Below, one piece after another: positions 19,456 through 32,470 of a stretch of 64,000 nucleotides of DNA. The translations under genes and the position numbers were made by a program. The stretch is from positions 119,228,929-119,292,928 of the forward strand of contig CM063502.1 in NCBI GenBank assembly GCA_032207245.1, given 5' to 3'. How positions within the stretch are numbered: position 1 is the stretch's first letter; each line of letters starts with the position of its first letter. This DNA is from Pardosa pseudoannulata (taxonomy: Eukaryota; Arthropoda; Arachnida; Araneae; Lycosidae). The notes under the pieces were generated by a model. The model did not search any database and was not told the origin of the DNA. It worked only from the letters and a program-made list of their open reading frames with translations.

Positions 19456-19604
19456 GGCTAGTGGTATTCTAAATATTGGTGGCAGCGCTGTTACGGTAAA
19501 CAGTGAAGGCTAGGTGAAGAAATTTTCGCGGGTGAAATTGTGCAGCCAGACATCAGATGAGAAATTTTGCGTTCCGAATCTGAACCTGCATTAGTGAAAT
19601 TTTT

Positions 19605-19726
19605 GTGATCCTGTGATATTGAGAGTCAACTGTGAGACTTTTTGTGTGATCCTGCGATATTGAGAGTCAACTGTGAGACTTTTTGTGTGACCCTGTGATT
19701 TGAGAGTCAACAGTGAGATTTGGTGT
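19605..19726 (+). repeat. three 41-bp tandem repeats in the element leader
   Basis: Units begin at 19605, 19646 and 19687. They share GTGATCCTG, GAGAGTCAAC and GTGAGACTTTTTG; the third is more diverged. The same array is in copy 2 at about 32634-32748. It lies between the LTR and gag, where packaging or dimerisation signals usually sit; a role there is inference. Confidence 0.85.
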
Positions 19727-20590
19727 TCAACCGTAAGACGACGCTAGAGACTGATGAAACAAGCATCAAAAATCGTGAGTAACCAATTCTGTTCTCTTGT
19801 ATCGAACCAACAGTACATTGAGTATAGGTTGTGCTAGGAATTTAGATAGATCAGAGTATAGTAAATTGTGTTGCATTGTGTTTAAATTAGATGTATATCA
19901 ATTGAAAGAAATCTTAAATTGGTATGCAAATATTTTGTAGAGTGATAGAAAATAATTTCAAAGATAAGAATTATTGACTAAGGTATATTAAAGTTTTGAA
20001 TTAAGAGTAAAGTTGAATTAAGGAATTTTGTGTAATAGTATTGTGCATAAATTTGAATTTTAAAAGTGTGTATAAATTATAATTGTAATTGAATATTAAT
20101 TGGAATTTAACTGTTCATAAATAAGATTTTTAAAACTGTGTATAAATCAGAATTTTTTTTATGTCGATTATAATTCGGAATTTTGAAATTGCATAAATTG
20201 AAAATTTAAATTGTGTATGATGGTGTTTGATTTAAATTGTTAATAAGATAAGGAAAATTAGTGTGTTGAGAACATTGCTTAAATTAAATATATTAGTTAT
20301 TTAATTATCATAATTTGAACTTAAGAAAACTGTTAGCACATTATAAGAGAATATTGCAAGTATTTATTTTGTATTGTGTGCATTTGTGCTAGGAAAATTC
20401 ATATTGTTTATTGTTTTGGTTTTCAAGTGATTATTGTTGTGTTAATTTGAAATTTTGGAAATTGGGTTAAACGTTCTAAAATCGAGTAGTATTTGTCTTG
20501 TGTTAGTATTGTATTTCACGAATTGGTTGAGTAGGCGTAAGTTATTATTGTGAAAATTGAGTAGTAAGTTATTAAGGATATTATCTCATC

Positions 20591-21940
20591 ATGAGTTATT
20601 TAAGTAAAGGGCGTAAGGCAGATCTCGTCGAGTTAGCCAAGGAAATTATAGGTGGAATAGACGAAACCTTAACTATGAATCAAATACGGAAATTAATTGA
20701 GACATCGGAGGATTACGATCCAGCTTTTGTAGAAGGATGTCTAGATACTATTATTGAGGCCCGGTTAGAGAAAGAGCGCATAGAAAGGGCGGATCGCGAT
20801 AGTGAGAGAGAAAGAGAGAACAGGCAAATGGAAATAGAGAGAGAAGAGAAGGAGAGGGAGAGAGCGTTCGAATTAGAAAAATTAAGATTGAACCAGGAAC
20901 GTAGGAGAGCTAATGAACTGTTAGAGGTGCCAAGACCCTCAGGGGCATCTTTGCGGAACCGGATGCCACAATTTAATCCGGATGAGACGGACATAAATTT
21001 GTACCTTTGTCTATTCGAAAGACAAGCAGAATATTTGAAAGTACCTGAAATTGAGATGGCAGGGGAACTTATTTCATTATTACCGCTTTCAGTGTCCAAT
21101 ATTATTTTAAGGGAAAAGGCAGAAGAAACGCGGCATTATAAATTTGTAAAGAAACTCCTCTTAGAACGCTATAAATTATCGGCGGAAGCCATGCGACAAA
21201 AATTTGTACAACATGTACGGAAATCAGGAAATCTATGGAAGGATTACCTTTTTGAGATACGCACCTATTTAGAAGGTTGGGTATCCAGCTTAGGAGTTAC
21301 AACATATGAAGGTCTACTGGATTTAATGCTAGTAGACCAGCTTAAACGGAAAATGGGGAGCGAATTCAAGGAATTCCATCTCAAAGAATGGGAAAGTTTT
21401 GTTTCACCCAATATCGTAGCGGACTTAGGAGACAAGTATGAATTACTTAGGAGACCCGGGAGGTCCCAAACGCAAGGAAAAAAATTTCCGGATTCTCGCA
21501 CCCCTGATTTTCACAAATATTCAGTACCATTCAAGGCAGAAAATATCAGACCCCCTCCCCGGGAAAAGGTTGAAGTTAAGAATGAAAGGCCAAAAACGCC
21601 GAGTGTAAATGAACTTAAACATCGGGATTGGCGAAATGATCGGGAGTTTGAAAGGAAAAGGCACAGAGACATTATTTGTTTCCAGTGTGGAGTCTCTGGG
21701 CACATTAGACCTGATTGCCCGGAATTAAAACGTAAGGAGGAATTAAATGCTATCCATACGGAAAGTGAGGTAGTAGATCTGCTAGCACCGTACGTTAGTT
21801 TGGGCACTGTAAACAATAAACCGTCTGAAATTTTAAGAGACAGTGGAGCTAGCTATGACTTCGTTTGCAGACGATATGTTAGGCCGCAAGATTTTACTGG
21901 CGACACGGTATGGGTCAATCAGCCCTTAGATACTCACGCT
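20591..21940 (+). CDS. gag-protease polyprotein of LTR element, copy 1 (3' truncated by gap)
   Basis: The open frame has 450 codons to the gap with no internal stop. Residues 1-70 are a helical N-terminus beginning MSYLSKGRKADLVELAK. About 65-120 is a highly charged Glu/Arg-rich coiled-coil stretch. About 120-290 is a helical capsid-like region. Residues 363-376 form a CCHC zinc knuckle (CFQCGVSGHIRPDC), the nucleic-acid-binding motif of nucleocapsid. Residues 417-421 are DSGAS, the active-site loop of a retropepsin. The ATG at 20591 is chosen because it follows a stop-rich leader and matches copy 2. The coiled coil is shorter than in copy 2 by about 14 residues. Copy 1 keeps the reading frame where copy 2 has a 22-bp duplication, so it is the better template of the two for this part. 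Confidence 0.9.
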
Positions 21941-22040
21941 NNNNNNNNNNNNNNNNNNNNNNNNNNNNNNNNNNNNNNNNNNNNNNNNNNNNNNNNNNNN
22001 NNNNNNNNNNNNNNNNNNNNNNNNNNNNNNNNNNNNNNNN
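21941..22040. other. assembly gap (100 N)
   Basis: Exactly 100 unknown bases is a conventional placeholder for a gap of unknown size. It separates the open gag-protease frame on the left from a tandem-array unit on the right. True adjacency and distance are unknown. Confidence 0.98.
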
Positions 22041-23030
22041 TACAGTTAACTTCCTTATAAATGGTCTACAAAAAATTTTATTGTAAACAAAGCTGAACTT
22101 TTTTACTAGATATTGAATTAAAAAATACATTAATATATTGAAGACTTTACAGCTTGAAGTACACTGCGTCTTCTTATTTCACTAATAGCTGTTAGATTTG
22201 AAATAAAGAAAAAGTAGTGGCAACAATCTGTAGAAAGTGCTTGCAGATTAATAAATAAAAATTTGAATGTTTTCAAGTCTTAATGCTTCCGAGAACTTTA
22301 AAATTATAAAAAATGGTTCTATTCGAATGTACCTAATTAGAAATCTGCGATCAATGCGCAAGTACTTGAATAATGATTAAGCTATCACTATAAACTCGAG
22401 TTGATTAAAACAGCCGCAAATATATGTCTCCAAAGTGTGAACCTTGAATAAATAGACTCTAGTATCAAAATTTATCAGCAGTGGTATTCGGTAGTTATGC
22501 TGCGACACGATGGACTTCGCAAAGTGATAATATACGTAATTAGTAACAGTACTTTAGTAACAGAATAAATTTTAAATTTAGAGTTTGGAGCATAATATTT
22601 TGAGATAATTATAAACTCAATACATTGTTAGTGCAAATATTATTTTAAAAAGGATTTACTGTTAAGATTATTAATTTTTAGATTTGATTTGGGTCTGTAA
22701 AATGATATATTATGAGAAAAAAAAATATGATAATGATCTTCTATTTAATTTTTACTTCTTGTTTGAATTACAGGAAGTACTGTAATCCTAAAATATCGGT
22801 GTTTAGATTTCGAAAGAAATATTAATTTTGTGTTACTTCAACACGTACTCACAAAGAAGCTGACATTTTGAAAATTCTAATATTAAAATTTGGCAAACTC
22901 TGTGCAAAAGCTTAAGACAAAAGTTTTGAATTTTAATTCAAACATAACTGTTGCACTTAATGCAAACAAATTTCTAATTAACATGTTAAATTTTGAAATA
23001 TGCGTATGAGGAACAAATTTTCCATCAAAT

Positions 23031-23472
<442 letters not shown>

Positions 23473-24765
23473 AATATGTTTAAATATGCACGCTAAAACT
23501 GTATAGATGTGGGATCTTTTAATATTTCTTAAAAATTAAACACTATTAAAGAATTGAAATTGACTTATAAAGCTTTAAAATGAAATATATTGTTCTCATT
23601 TATATAGATTTATTTTGCAAAATAAAAATAACAAATAAACTGCTTTTTTACATAAAAATTGATTTCTAACTTATTTATTTCAAAAGTTATTTCCAGTTAT
23701 TTAATGTATGTTGTTTCATTTAGTGTACATATCTGGATGATTTTTAATGTATTATTTTATGTTACAAAACTAAATATTTTATACAGTTAGCTCCCTTTTA
23801 AATGATGTAAGAAAAATTTTATATTAAACAAAGTAGAAACTTTTACTAGATATTGAATTAAAAATACACTAATATATCGAAGACTTTACAGATTGAAGTA
23901 CATTGCGTCTCCTTATTTCACTAATAAATGTTATATCTGAAATAAAAAAGTAGTGGTAGCAATCTGTATAAAATGCTTGCAGATTAATAATAAAAATTGT
24001 ATTTTTTCAAGTTTTAATGCTCTCGAGAAATTTAAAATTATAAAAAAATGGTTCTATTGGAATTGTCTAATTAGGAAATCTGCGATCAATGCACATGTAC
24101 TTGAATACTGAATAAACTATCACTATAAATTCGAGTTGATTAGAACAGCCGCAAATATCTGTCTCCAAAGTGTGAACCTTGAATAAATAGACTCTAGTAT
24201 CAAAATTTATCAGCAGTGGTATTCGGTAGTTATGCTGCGACACGATGGACTTCGGAAAGTGATAATTTACGTTATTAGTAACTGTACTTTAGTAACAGAA
24301 TAAATTTTAAATTTAGAGTTTGGAGCATAAAATTTTGATATTATTATAAACTCAATATATTGTTAGGGTAAATATTATTTTAAAAAACGGATCTACTGTT
24401 AAGATTATTTATTTTTGCATTTGACTTGCGTCTGTAAAATGATATATTAGGAGCAAAAAAAAAATGATAATTAATGATCTTCTATTTAATATTTACCTTA
24501 TTGTTTGAATTAGAGTAAGTACTATAATCCTAAAATATCGGTGTTTAGATTTCGAAGGAAATATTAATTTTGTGTTACGTCAACACGTCCTCATTAAGAA
24601 GCTGTTATTTTGAAAATTTTAATATTTATTTGGCAATCTCTGTGCAAAAATTTAAGAAAAAAGTTTTGAATTTTAATTCAAACATAACTGTTGCACTTAA
24701 TGCAAACAAATTTCTAATTAACATGTTACATTTTGAAATATGCGTATAGTAAAAATATTCCATTA

Positions 24766-24774
24766 AAATAATAT

Positions 24775-24840
<66 letters not shown>

Positions 24841-25058
24841 TATATATATATATATATATATATAAATATATATATATTTGTATATATATGTATATATACA
24901 TATATATATATATAAAATATATATATTATAATTATTATATACATATATACATATACATACATATATATACATATATATACATATATATACATATATATAT
25001 ATATAAACATATATATATAAATATACTAATATATATAATTATATATATATAATTATAT

Positions 25059-25091
<33 letters not shown>

Positions 25092-25190
25092 CGTATATAT
25101 ATAAATATATATACATATATATATATATTATATATATACATATATATATACATATATATATATATTATATATATATATATTATATATATA

Positions 25191-25231
<41 letters not shown>

Positions 25232-25346
25232 TTATATAATTATACATATATATATATATAATATATATATTATAATATATATATATGCATAATATATATA
25301 TAATATAAATATATATATATATTTATATATTATATATATATATATG
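24766..25346. repeat. (AT)n microsatellite in unit B
   Basis: Irregular TA repeat with many phase changes and TACA/TGTA interruptions. It is longer and much less regular than the tract in unit A. Confidence 0.95.
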
Positions 25347-26460
25347 TAACTAAAACTGTATAGATGTATCTTTTAACATATCTTAAAAAATTAAAAACTA
25401 TTAAGAATTGAAAATATAAAATTAGTTCATATAAAGCTATAAATGAAATATATTGCTCCTTTAATATAGATTTAGTTCACAAAATAAAAATAATAAAAAA
25501 TCTACTATTTTATATAAAATGATTTCTAACTTATATATTTCAAAAGTATTATTATTTAGATGTATTTCTTTCATTTATGTACATGTCTATGTTTTTGAAT
25601 GTATTACTTTATGTTACAAAACTAATATTTTATACAGTTAGCTCTTTTTAAATGATTTGCGAAAAATTATTCTAAACAAATGAACCTTTTACTAGATATT
25701 AAATTAAAAATACACTAATATATTGAAGACTTTACAGCTTGAAATACACTGCGTCTCCTTATTTCATAATAGCTCTTTAGATTTGAATAAGAAAAAGTAT
25801 GTTACCGATCTGTACAAAATGCTTGCAGATTAATAAATAAAACTTGAATTTTTATGCTCCTAAAAACTTTAAAATTAAAAATATATTGGTTCTATTGGAA
25901 TATGCCTAATTAGGAAATCTGCGATCATGCGCATGTGCTTGAATAAAGATTAAACTATCTCTATAAATTATGATTAGAACAAATATCTGTCTAAAGTGTG
26001 ACCTTGAATAAATAGACTCTAGTATCAAAAATTATCAGCAGTGGTATTCTAGTTATGCTGAACGACGGACTTCGGAAAGTGATAATTGAAGTAATTAGTA
26101 ACAGTATTTCATTAACAGAATAAATTTTTTTAGAGTTTGGAGCAAAATTTTTGATATAATTATACACCAATACATGATAGTGTAAATATTATTTTAAAAA
26201 CGGATTTACTGTTAAGATTATATGTTTTTTACATTTATTGGGTCTGTTATATATGATATGATATATTATGAGAAAAAAATCTGATTAATGACTTGCTATT
26301 TAATTTTTACCTTCTTGTTTGAATTAAAGAAAGTACTGTAATTCTAAAATATCAGTCTTTGGATATCATAATGTTCACTTTGACCAAATTCAATTCATTT
26401 CGACAATTTAGTGTTACGTCAACTTTAACTAAATGAAAACTTTTATTTTGAAAATTTAAA

Positions 26461-26959
26461 TATTCACTGGCTATTAAGTTAATCTGATTTTGTTTTTGCC
26501 CTGACTTTACTATGTCAGTGATTTTGGAAAACTAAACAAAATTTTAAAAAATAAAATATGTTATATATTTTATAACATTATTTGTACATTCTTTATTGAT
26601 GCTCTGTGATATAAAATCTCAATATAACAGCTATAGCACAAACATTCTAAAATATATATCACTAATATAAACATATCTATATACATTTTAATAATGGTTT
26701 AACAGATGAATCAATGATAAATTAATTTATAAGTAAAATATATTATGTGCAAAAAATAAACATTATGTGTTTTACTGTTTGTGACTACCTACTATGGATC
26801 AAGAAAGTGTAGAATATATAAAATTACAGTTTATGAAACACTATACATCTAAAATTAATATAACAACCATTAAGTGCGCTATAGTCGAGATTTTTCATTA
26901 CTTCTCAGAACTAATTTGATCCATTAAATGAAATAATATTTCTGATGACGCATTCTATA
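26461..26959. other. AT-rich spacer between tandem array and satellite
   Basis: No gene or further repeat is recognised; the last part fades into the first satellite monomer. Confidence 0.45.
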
Positions 26960-29205
26960 TATTGTATATAAATTAACTACTATAATAGTCACTTGTTAAA
27001 TTAAAATTTTTAAATTTATTGTCTTATATTTTAACAATAGAATGAAATTAGGTAACATATTTTTAAATATTTATGCTACTTGCACATGAAAAATATGAAA
27101 AAATTGTATATAAATTACTAATGAATAAAATATTTATTTTTATATTAAAATTTTTAATTTTATTGTCAATTCTTGATTCTTACAGTGAATGAAAATATGT
27201 AACATATTTTTTAAGTTTATTTACTTATTTGCACATAAAACATAAAAAATGTTATATAAATTAACATGTATAAAACATCACGATTTGACCATTTGAAATT
27301 TTTAAAAAATTATTATTTTTATTCTTAAATGAATATGTAACATATTTTTTAAAATATTTTGAGTTTTACGCACAGGAAAAACATGAAAATATATAAATTA
27401 GCTAGTGTTTTTTATTAAAAATTTTAGTATTTGATATATAAAAAGTGCATAAAGTCATGTGTCTCATTTAAATTTTTAAATTTTTTGTCTATTATGATTC
27501 TGACAGTAGAATGAATATGTAATTTATATTTTTTAAATAGGAGGGATAATTGACGTGAACAACATTAAAAAATATATAATCAGCTAGTACAAGATAGTTA
27601 CGTGTTGTATTAAATTTTAATTTATTGTTGTTATGATTCTTAAACAGAATGAATAGGTAACATATTTTTAATTAGTTTTGAGACTGTTACTTGCACATGA
27701 AAAACATGAAAAAATTGTATATAAATTAACTATGAATAAAAATATTTATGTGTTGCAATTTAAATTTTAATTTTATTGTCAATTATGATTCTTACAGTAG
27801 AATGAAATATGTAACATATTTTTAAGTTTAGTTTTGAGGACTGTTACTTGCACATGAAAAACATGAAAAAATGTATATTAAATTAACTAGTGTATAAAAC
27901 AGTCACGTTTGACCATTTGAAATTTTTAAAAATTATTGCCATTTTGATTCTTAGAGTAGAATGATATATTTAACATATTTTAAAATTGTTTTGTGTGCTG
28001 TTACTTGCACAGGAAAAACATGAAAAAAAATATATAAATTAGCTAGTGTTTTTTATTAAAAATTTTAGTAAAATTTGATATTAAAATATTAAGATAGTCA
28101 TGTGTTATTTATTAAATTTTTAAATTTTTGTCTATTATGATTCTGACAGTAGAATGAATATGTAATAATTTTAAAATTAGTTTGAGGGTTATAACTTGCA
28201 CTTGAACAACATGAAAAATATATAAATCAGCTAGTGTACAAGATAGTACGTGTTGCCCATATTAAATTTTTACATTTATTGTCTGTTATGATTCTTACAA
28301 CAGAATGAAATAGGTAACATATTTTTTAAAATTAGTTTTGAGTATGTTACTTGCACATGAAAAACATGAAAAATTGTATATAAATTAACTGATAAAATAT
28401 TTATGTGTTATCTTAAATTTTAATTTATTGTCAATTATGATTCTTACAGTAGAATGAAATATGTAACATATTTTTAAGTTTAGTTTTGAGGACTGTTACT
28501 TGCACATGAAAAACATGAAAAAATGTATAAATTACTAGTGTATAACAGTCACGTGTTGACCATTTGAATTTTTAAAATTATTGCCCATTTTGATTCTTAG
28601 AGTAGAATGATATATGTAACATATTTTTAAAATTAGTTTTGAGTGTTGTTATTGCACAGGAAAAACATGAAAAAATATATAAATTAGCTAGTGTTTTTTT
28701 ATTAAAAATTTTAGTAAAATTTGATATAAAATAGTGCATAAGATAGTCATGTACTATATTATTTTTAAATTTTTTCTATTTTATTGACAGTAGAATATAT
28801 GTAATATTTTTTAAATTAGTTTTGATATAACTTATTAACAACATGAAAAAATATATAATCATTGTGTACAGAGTTACGTGTTTTATTAAATTTTTCCATA
28901 TATTGTTATGATTCTTACAACAGAATGAATAGGTAACATATTTTTAAAATAGTTTTGAGTACGTTACTGACAGAAAAAAACATGAAATAATTGTATATAA
29001 ATTAACGTGTAAAAATATTTATGTGTTGCCCATCTTAAATTTTTAATTTTATTGTCAATTGTTCTTACAGTAGATGAAATATGTAACATTTTTATTAGTT
29101 TTGAGGGCTGTTACTTGTAAAAAAACATGAAAAAATGTATAAAATTAAGTGTATAAATATTTGTTGAATTTGAAATTTTTAAAAATTATTGCCATTTTTC
29201 TATAG
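26960..29205. repeat. satellite of ~160-bp monomers with a four-monomer higher-order period (~640 bp)
   Basis: About 14 monomers share ATTCTTACAGTAGAATGA, GTAACATATTTTT, GTTACTTGCACATGAAAAAC and ATATAAATTAACTAGTGTA-like blocks. Four monomer types recur in fixed order: type a has ATTCTGACAG (about 27491, 28133, with a diverged copy near 28776), type b has ACAGAATGAATAGGTAAC (about 27632, 28288, 28910), type c has CAATTATGATTCTTACAG (about 27782, 28433, 29057), type d has TTGATTCTTAGAGTAG (about 27945, 28590). Same-type monomers are about 615-655 bp apart, so the array evolves by a four-monomer higher-order unit. Small deletions are frequent, more so toward 28700-29200. Confidence 0.85.
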
Positions 29206-29640
29206 TACGCTGGACGCAATTTCTTACGAATCGCTGAATAACAAATATCCAGAGAAAATTGCTTACTGCTGCATTTTATTTATAGTCAGAAATTATTCTA
29301 TGTGTACGTAGGTTGTTAACTACCATTTTTTTCAACAGGATTATTTTTCAGTCGATTACATATACCTCGACTGGTTTAAGAATTTTATGTCAGGATTTAA
29401 ACTGTAGATTAATTTAAAAGAAAAATTTATTCATTAAGTGACCGGCGTGATGTTTACTAAATTTCTGCTATTAGGATCGGTAAGAGAGCAGTGTGCACAT
29501 TACGGACTTGGTTCCCGAACAGCTAATGCCTATGTTAAAAGTTGGGCTCCAATGTAAGACGCCATTGAAATGATACATGAGTAGTGAATTTTGAGACTTG
29601 AATAAAGAATGAAAATATGTAATTCTTTTTCTCTCTCTCT
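29206..29640. other. unique-looking sequence after the satellite
   Basis: About 430 bp of more balanced composition (to 29620). I recognise no gene or element. A short TC run leads into the next AT tract. Confidence 0.45.
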
Positions 29641-29701
29641 GTATATATTATATATATATATATATATAAAATAGATATATATATTTTATATTATATATAT
29701 A

Positions 29702-29743
<42 letters not shown>

Positions 29744-30133
29744 TATATATTTTTCATATATATATATTAAATATATGTATATATATATATATAATATATA
29801 TATAGATATATATATATATTATAAATATATATATTATTTATGTATTTATAATGTATATATATATTATGTATATATATTATAGTATATATATTATATATTA
29901 CATACATATATATATAAATATATATATATTAATATATTTTTTATACATATATATTTTATATATATTTACATATATATACATATATATAATGTAAATAATG
30001 TATACATATAAAATATCATATATATATATATAATATATTGTATATATAAAATATATATATATATATATAATATTTATATTACATATACATATACACATAT
30101 AATATATATATATATATATATTTTATATATATA

Positions 30134-30166
<33 letters not shown>

Positions 30167-30185
30167 AATATGTATAAATAGAAAA
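29641..30185. repeat. irregular (AT)n tract
   Basis: TA-rich simple repeat with many phase shifts (AAATATA, TTATAT, TGTATA). It is less regular than the other tracts. Confidence 0.93.
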
Positions 30186-31345
30186 TATATATGGAAATTT
30201 TCTAGACAGAACCAATAAAATTATTTTTCTTTATTAAACTATAAAAAAATATATTAAACTGTAGTTTTCAATAAAGTATAAACGAGAATATCTTAAAAAA
30301 TATCCCTCTTTAAAAAAAACCTTCCGTGGAAAATAAAAATCTAAAATGATAGCTATAATAAGTTCCATTTATGAAGAATGAATAACGTGAATGACTTTAA
30401 TTAAATTTTATAGAATGTCCTTTAAACCGTGTTGAAGTCTAATATCAAAAGCAAACTGTCGGAAAATTTTGATTTCAAAAATGAATTTATGAGTTTTAAT
30501 TTGCCATTTCTTGATATGAGGATACTTTGTATTATTTAAAATTATTCAATTTTACATTTTTTTCTAATATATTTCGATTCACATAGAAATTAAAAATATT
30601 GGTAATATGAAAAAAGTTTTTATTAATATAAAAGAAAATTACTCGATTGCTAAAAATTTATATATATATATATATATATATATTTAATTTTACGAAAACT
30701 CGAACCAGAAAAAACAGAACAAAAACTAAATACATTTGTACATTATTCTGTATACAAAATTTATTAAATTAACATGATGAAATTATACAAAGAACTTTTA
30801 TATTATTTAGCATAGATTCATATTTCATTTAGTATCAATTTGTGATATATCATAATGATTTATATAGGATATTTTAATTATGCTTCCCGATTGGTGTTTC
30901 TGTGTTTAGATACTTTAAGCATATATTAAGACCATCAAAAATTCTGTTGTAGAAACAGGAGCTAATTGTTTTTAAAATATCTCTAATCAATTTCCTAGCG
31001 CTTACAAAACATAAATAAAAGACAATAGTACATGTTTTTGTTCATATTTTGTTATAAAAGCACAATGAAGAACATAAAACATAACATTCTTTATAAATTT
31101 TATTATTATAAATATTTTAATATCAATCAGTTAGTTTTCTGTTAACATATTTCTAAATACATATGAAAGTAATATGTATATTATCGTTTTTAAAGATAAA
31201 TAGAATGTTGCTGATTTCAAGTTTAATAATGTTTATATTCTATTATTTTTTCTTCTTATCTAATATTGTTTAAATCTAAAAATTTTTATTGTTTGTATGT
31301 TTATTTAGAAATATATATATTTAAAATATCATACAATTTAAATTA
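30186..31345. other. AT-rich sequence, nothing recognised
   Basis: No coding or RNA signature is seen; a 22-bp (AT)n lies at 30661-30682. Confidence 0.5.
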
Positions 31346-31404
31346 TATATATTAATATATATATACATATAAATATATATATTTATATATATATATATAT
31401 ATAA

Positions 31405-31472
<68 letters not shown>
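31346..31472. repeat. (AT)n tract, insertion target of LTR element copy 2
   Basis: The TA repeat runs directly into the TGTAAC start of the LTR. After the 3' LTR (37759) the sequence resumes ATATATAAATG, so the element landed in or at the edge of this tract. Confidence 0.93.
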
Positions 31473-31475
<3 letters not shown>

Positions 31476-32470
31476 AACGATCCGTTACATGACCCCAAAA
31501 CGAACAAGGAGCCCAAAAGGTGACCTTTCGTCGTGGACTCACGAGTTAGCCGATAATAGGACCACAGGTGGTCTAAAAACCCGTAATTGAAAAACGGTGC
31601 ATTGACGGCTCCGAACTGTCTGAACATTGTTACCTGTTGAATGGACCTTTACTGTGTACATAATTGAGTGCACCTTGCCGCCCATTAGCGGTTACAAAAA
31701 GGGCATTAAGTTGGTTAAGTTAATGAATCTGAGAATTGCTGCATCTGGAACCAGGACAGCTGATCTAAGACTTGGGAGTGACCGCAAGATTGCGTCACCC
31801 TGGCTCGGGAAGTTTCTCGAAGAACCGAGAAGCGGAAGGAGTGCTTAGTATAAATGGAAAGGACCGGACTAGAACGGGGGCTTTTGCTTTGTTTCTTCTC
31901 TCGAGGCTTCTACCTGCTAGAGCCTGGTCGATCGAGGACCGCTCTTATCTCCGTGTCTGGAGTTTGTTTTTTTTTTGAGACCGCCAGCGTCTCCGTTGCT
32001 AGATAGTCGAACATTCGACTTGGGAATTCCTTCCCCGTTATTGCTGATTGATAGTTAACTTCTTGCATAGAAGTAGTCAGCCTAGAGTGACTTTGCACTC
32101 TAATTTTGGATCGACTTGCATCCTGTGTTTTCTTCACGAATCCCAGCGTGATACGCACTCGGAACCTCCGAACCTGCTGTGAAAGCCAACCGCGCTAATC
32201 GACAGAGAGTGATCGAGTCAACATTAGTCCCAGGCACTAATCAGTTTCCAGCTGTTGTGTTTTAAAGCCCTAGCCATACTGTTCCGGTATCCCACGCATC
32301 CTTGTATGTGCATATTATCTCTGTACGAGATCCCTGAATGTTATCGTTTATTGAATTTGTACATATCTGTACATAGTTTATTCTAGTGAATAAAATATTT
32401 AGTCAAGAATACCTTAATTTCTAGCCTGTGTCATTGAAGGCCTCGCCTACCTATTTTCCAGTACGTTACA
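31473..32470 (+). repeat. 5' LTR of copy 2 (998 bp)
   Basis: Same termini as the other LTRs (TGTAACG...CGTTACA), TATAAA at 31849-31854 and AATAAA at 32389-32394. It carries private variants, such as GAGTTAGCC near 31542, an extra AC (ACCACAGGTGG) near 31562, and CGACAGAGAG, TTAGTCCCAGG and CTAATCAG near 32200-32245, that are absent from its own 3' LTR. Confidence 0.95.
31849..31854 (+). promoter_or_regulatory. TATA box of 5' LTR, copy 2
   Basis: TATAAA at the position conserved in all three LTRs. It is the presumed core promoter of the element transcript. Confidence 0.6.

Larger units (their letters stand above)
18462..21940 (+). mobile_element. Ty3/gypsy-type LTR retrotransposon, copy 1 (5' part, cut by gap)
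   Basis: It consists of an LTR (18462-19455), an untranslated leader with a 41-bp tandem repeat, and an open gag-protease frame that runs into a 100-N gap at 21941. The sequence right of the gap is unrelated to the element, so the pol region and 3' LTR are missing from the assembly at this place. It is the same family as the copy at 31473-37759, with near-identical LTR and gag. Its 5' flank ends CATAT; the target duplication cannot be checked without the 3' end. Confidence 0.93.

Noticed and set aside
20713..21816. Minus-strand frames opposite gag (also 33736-34903)
   Set aside because: Antisense shadows of the gag-protease frame; no independent domain or start.
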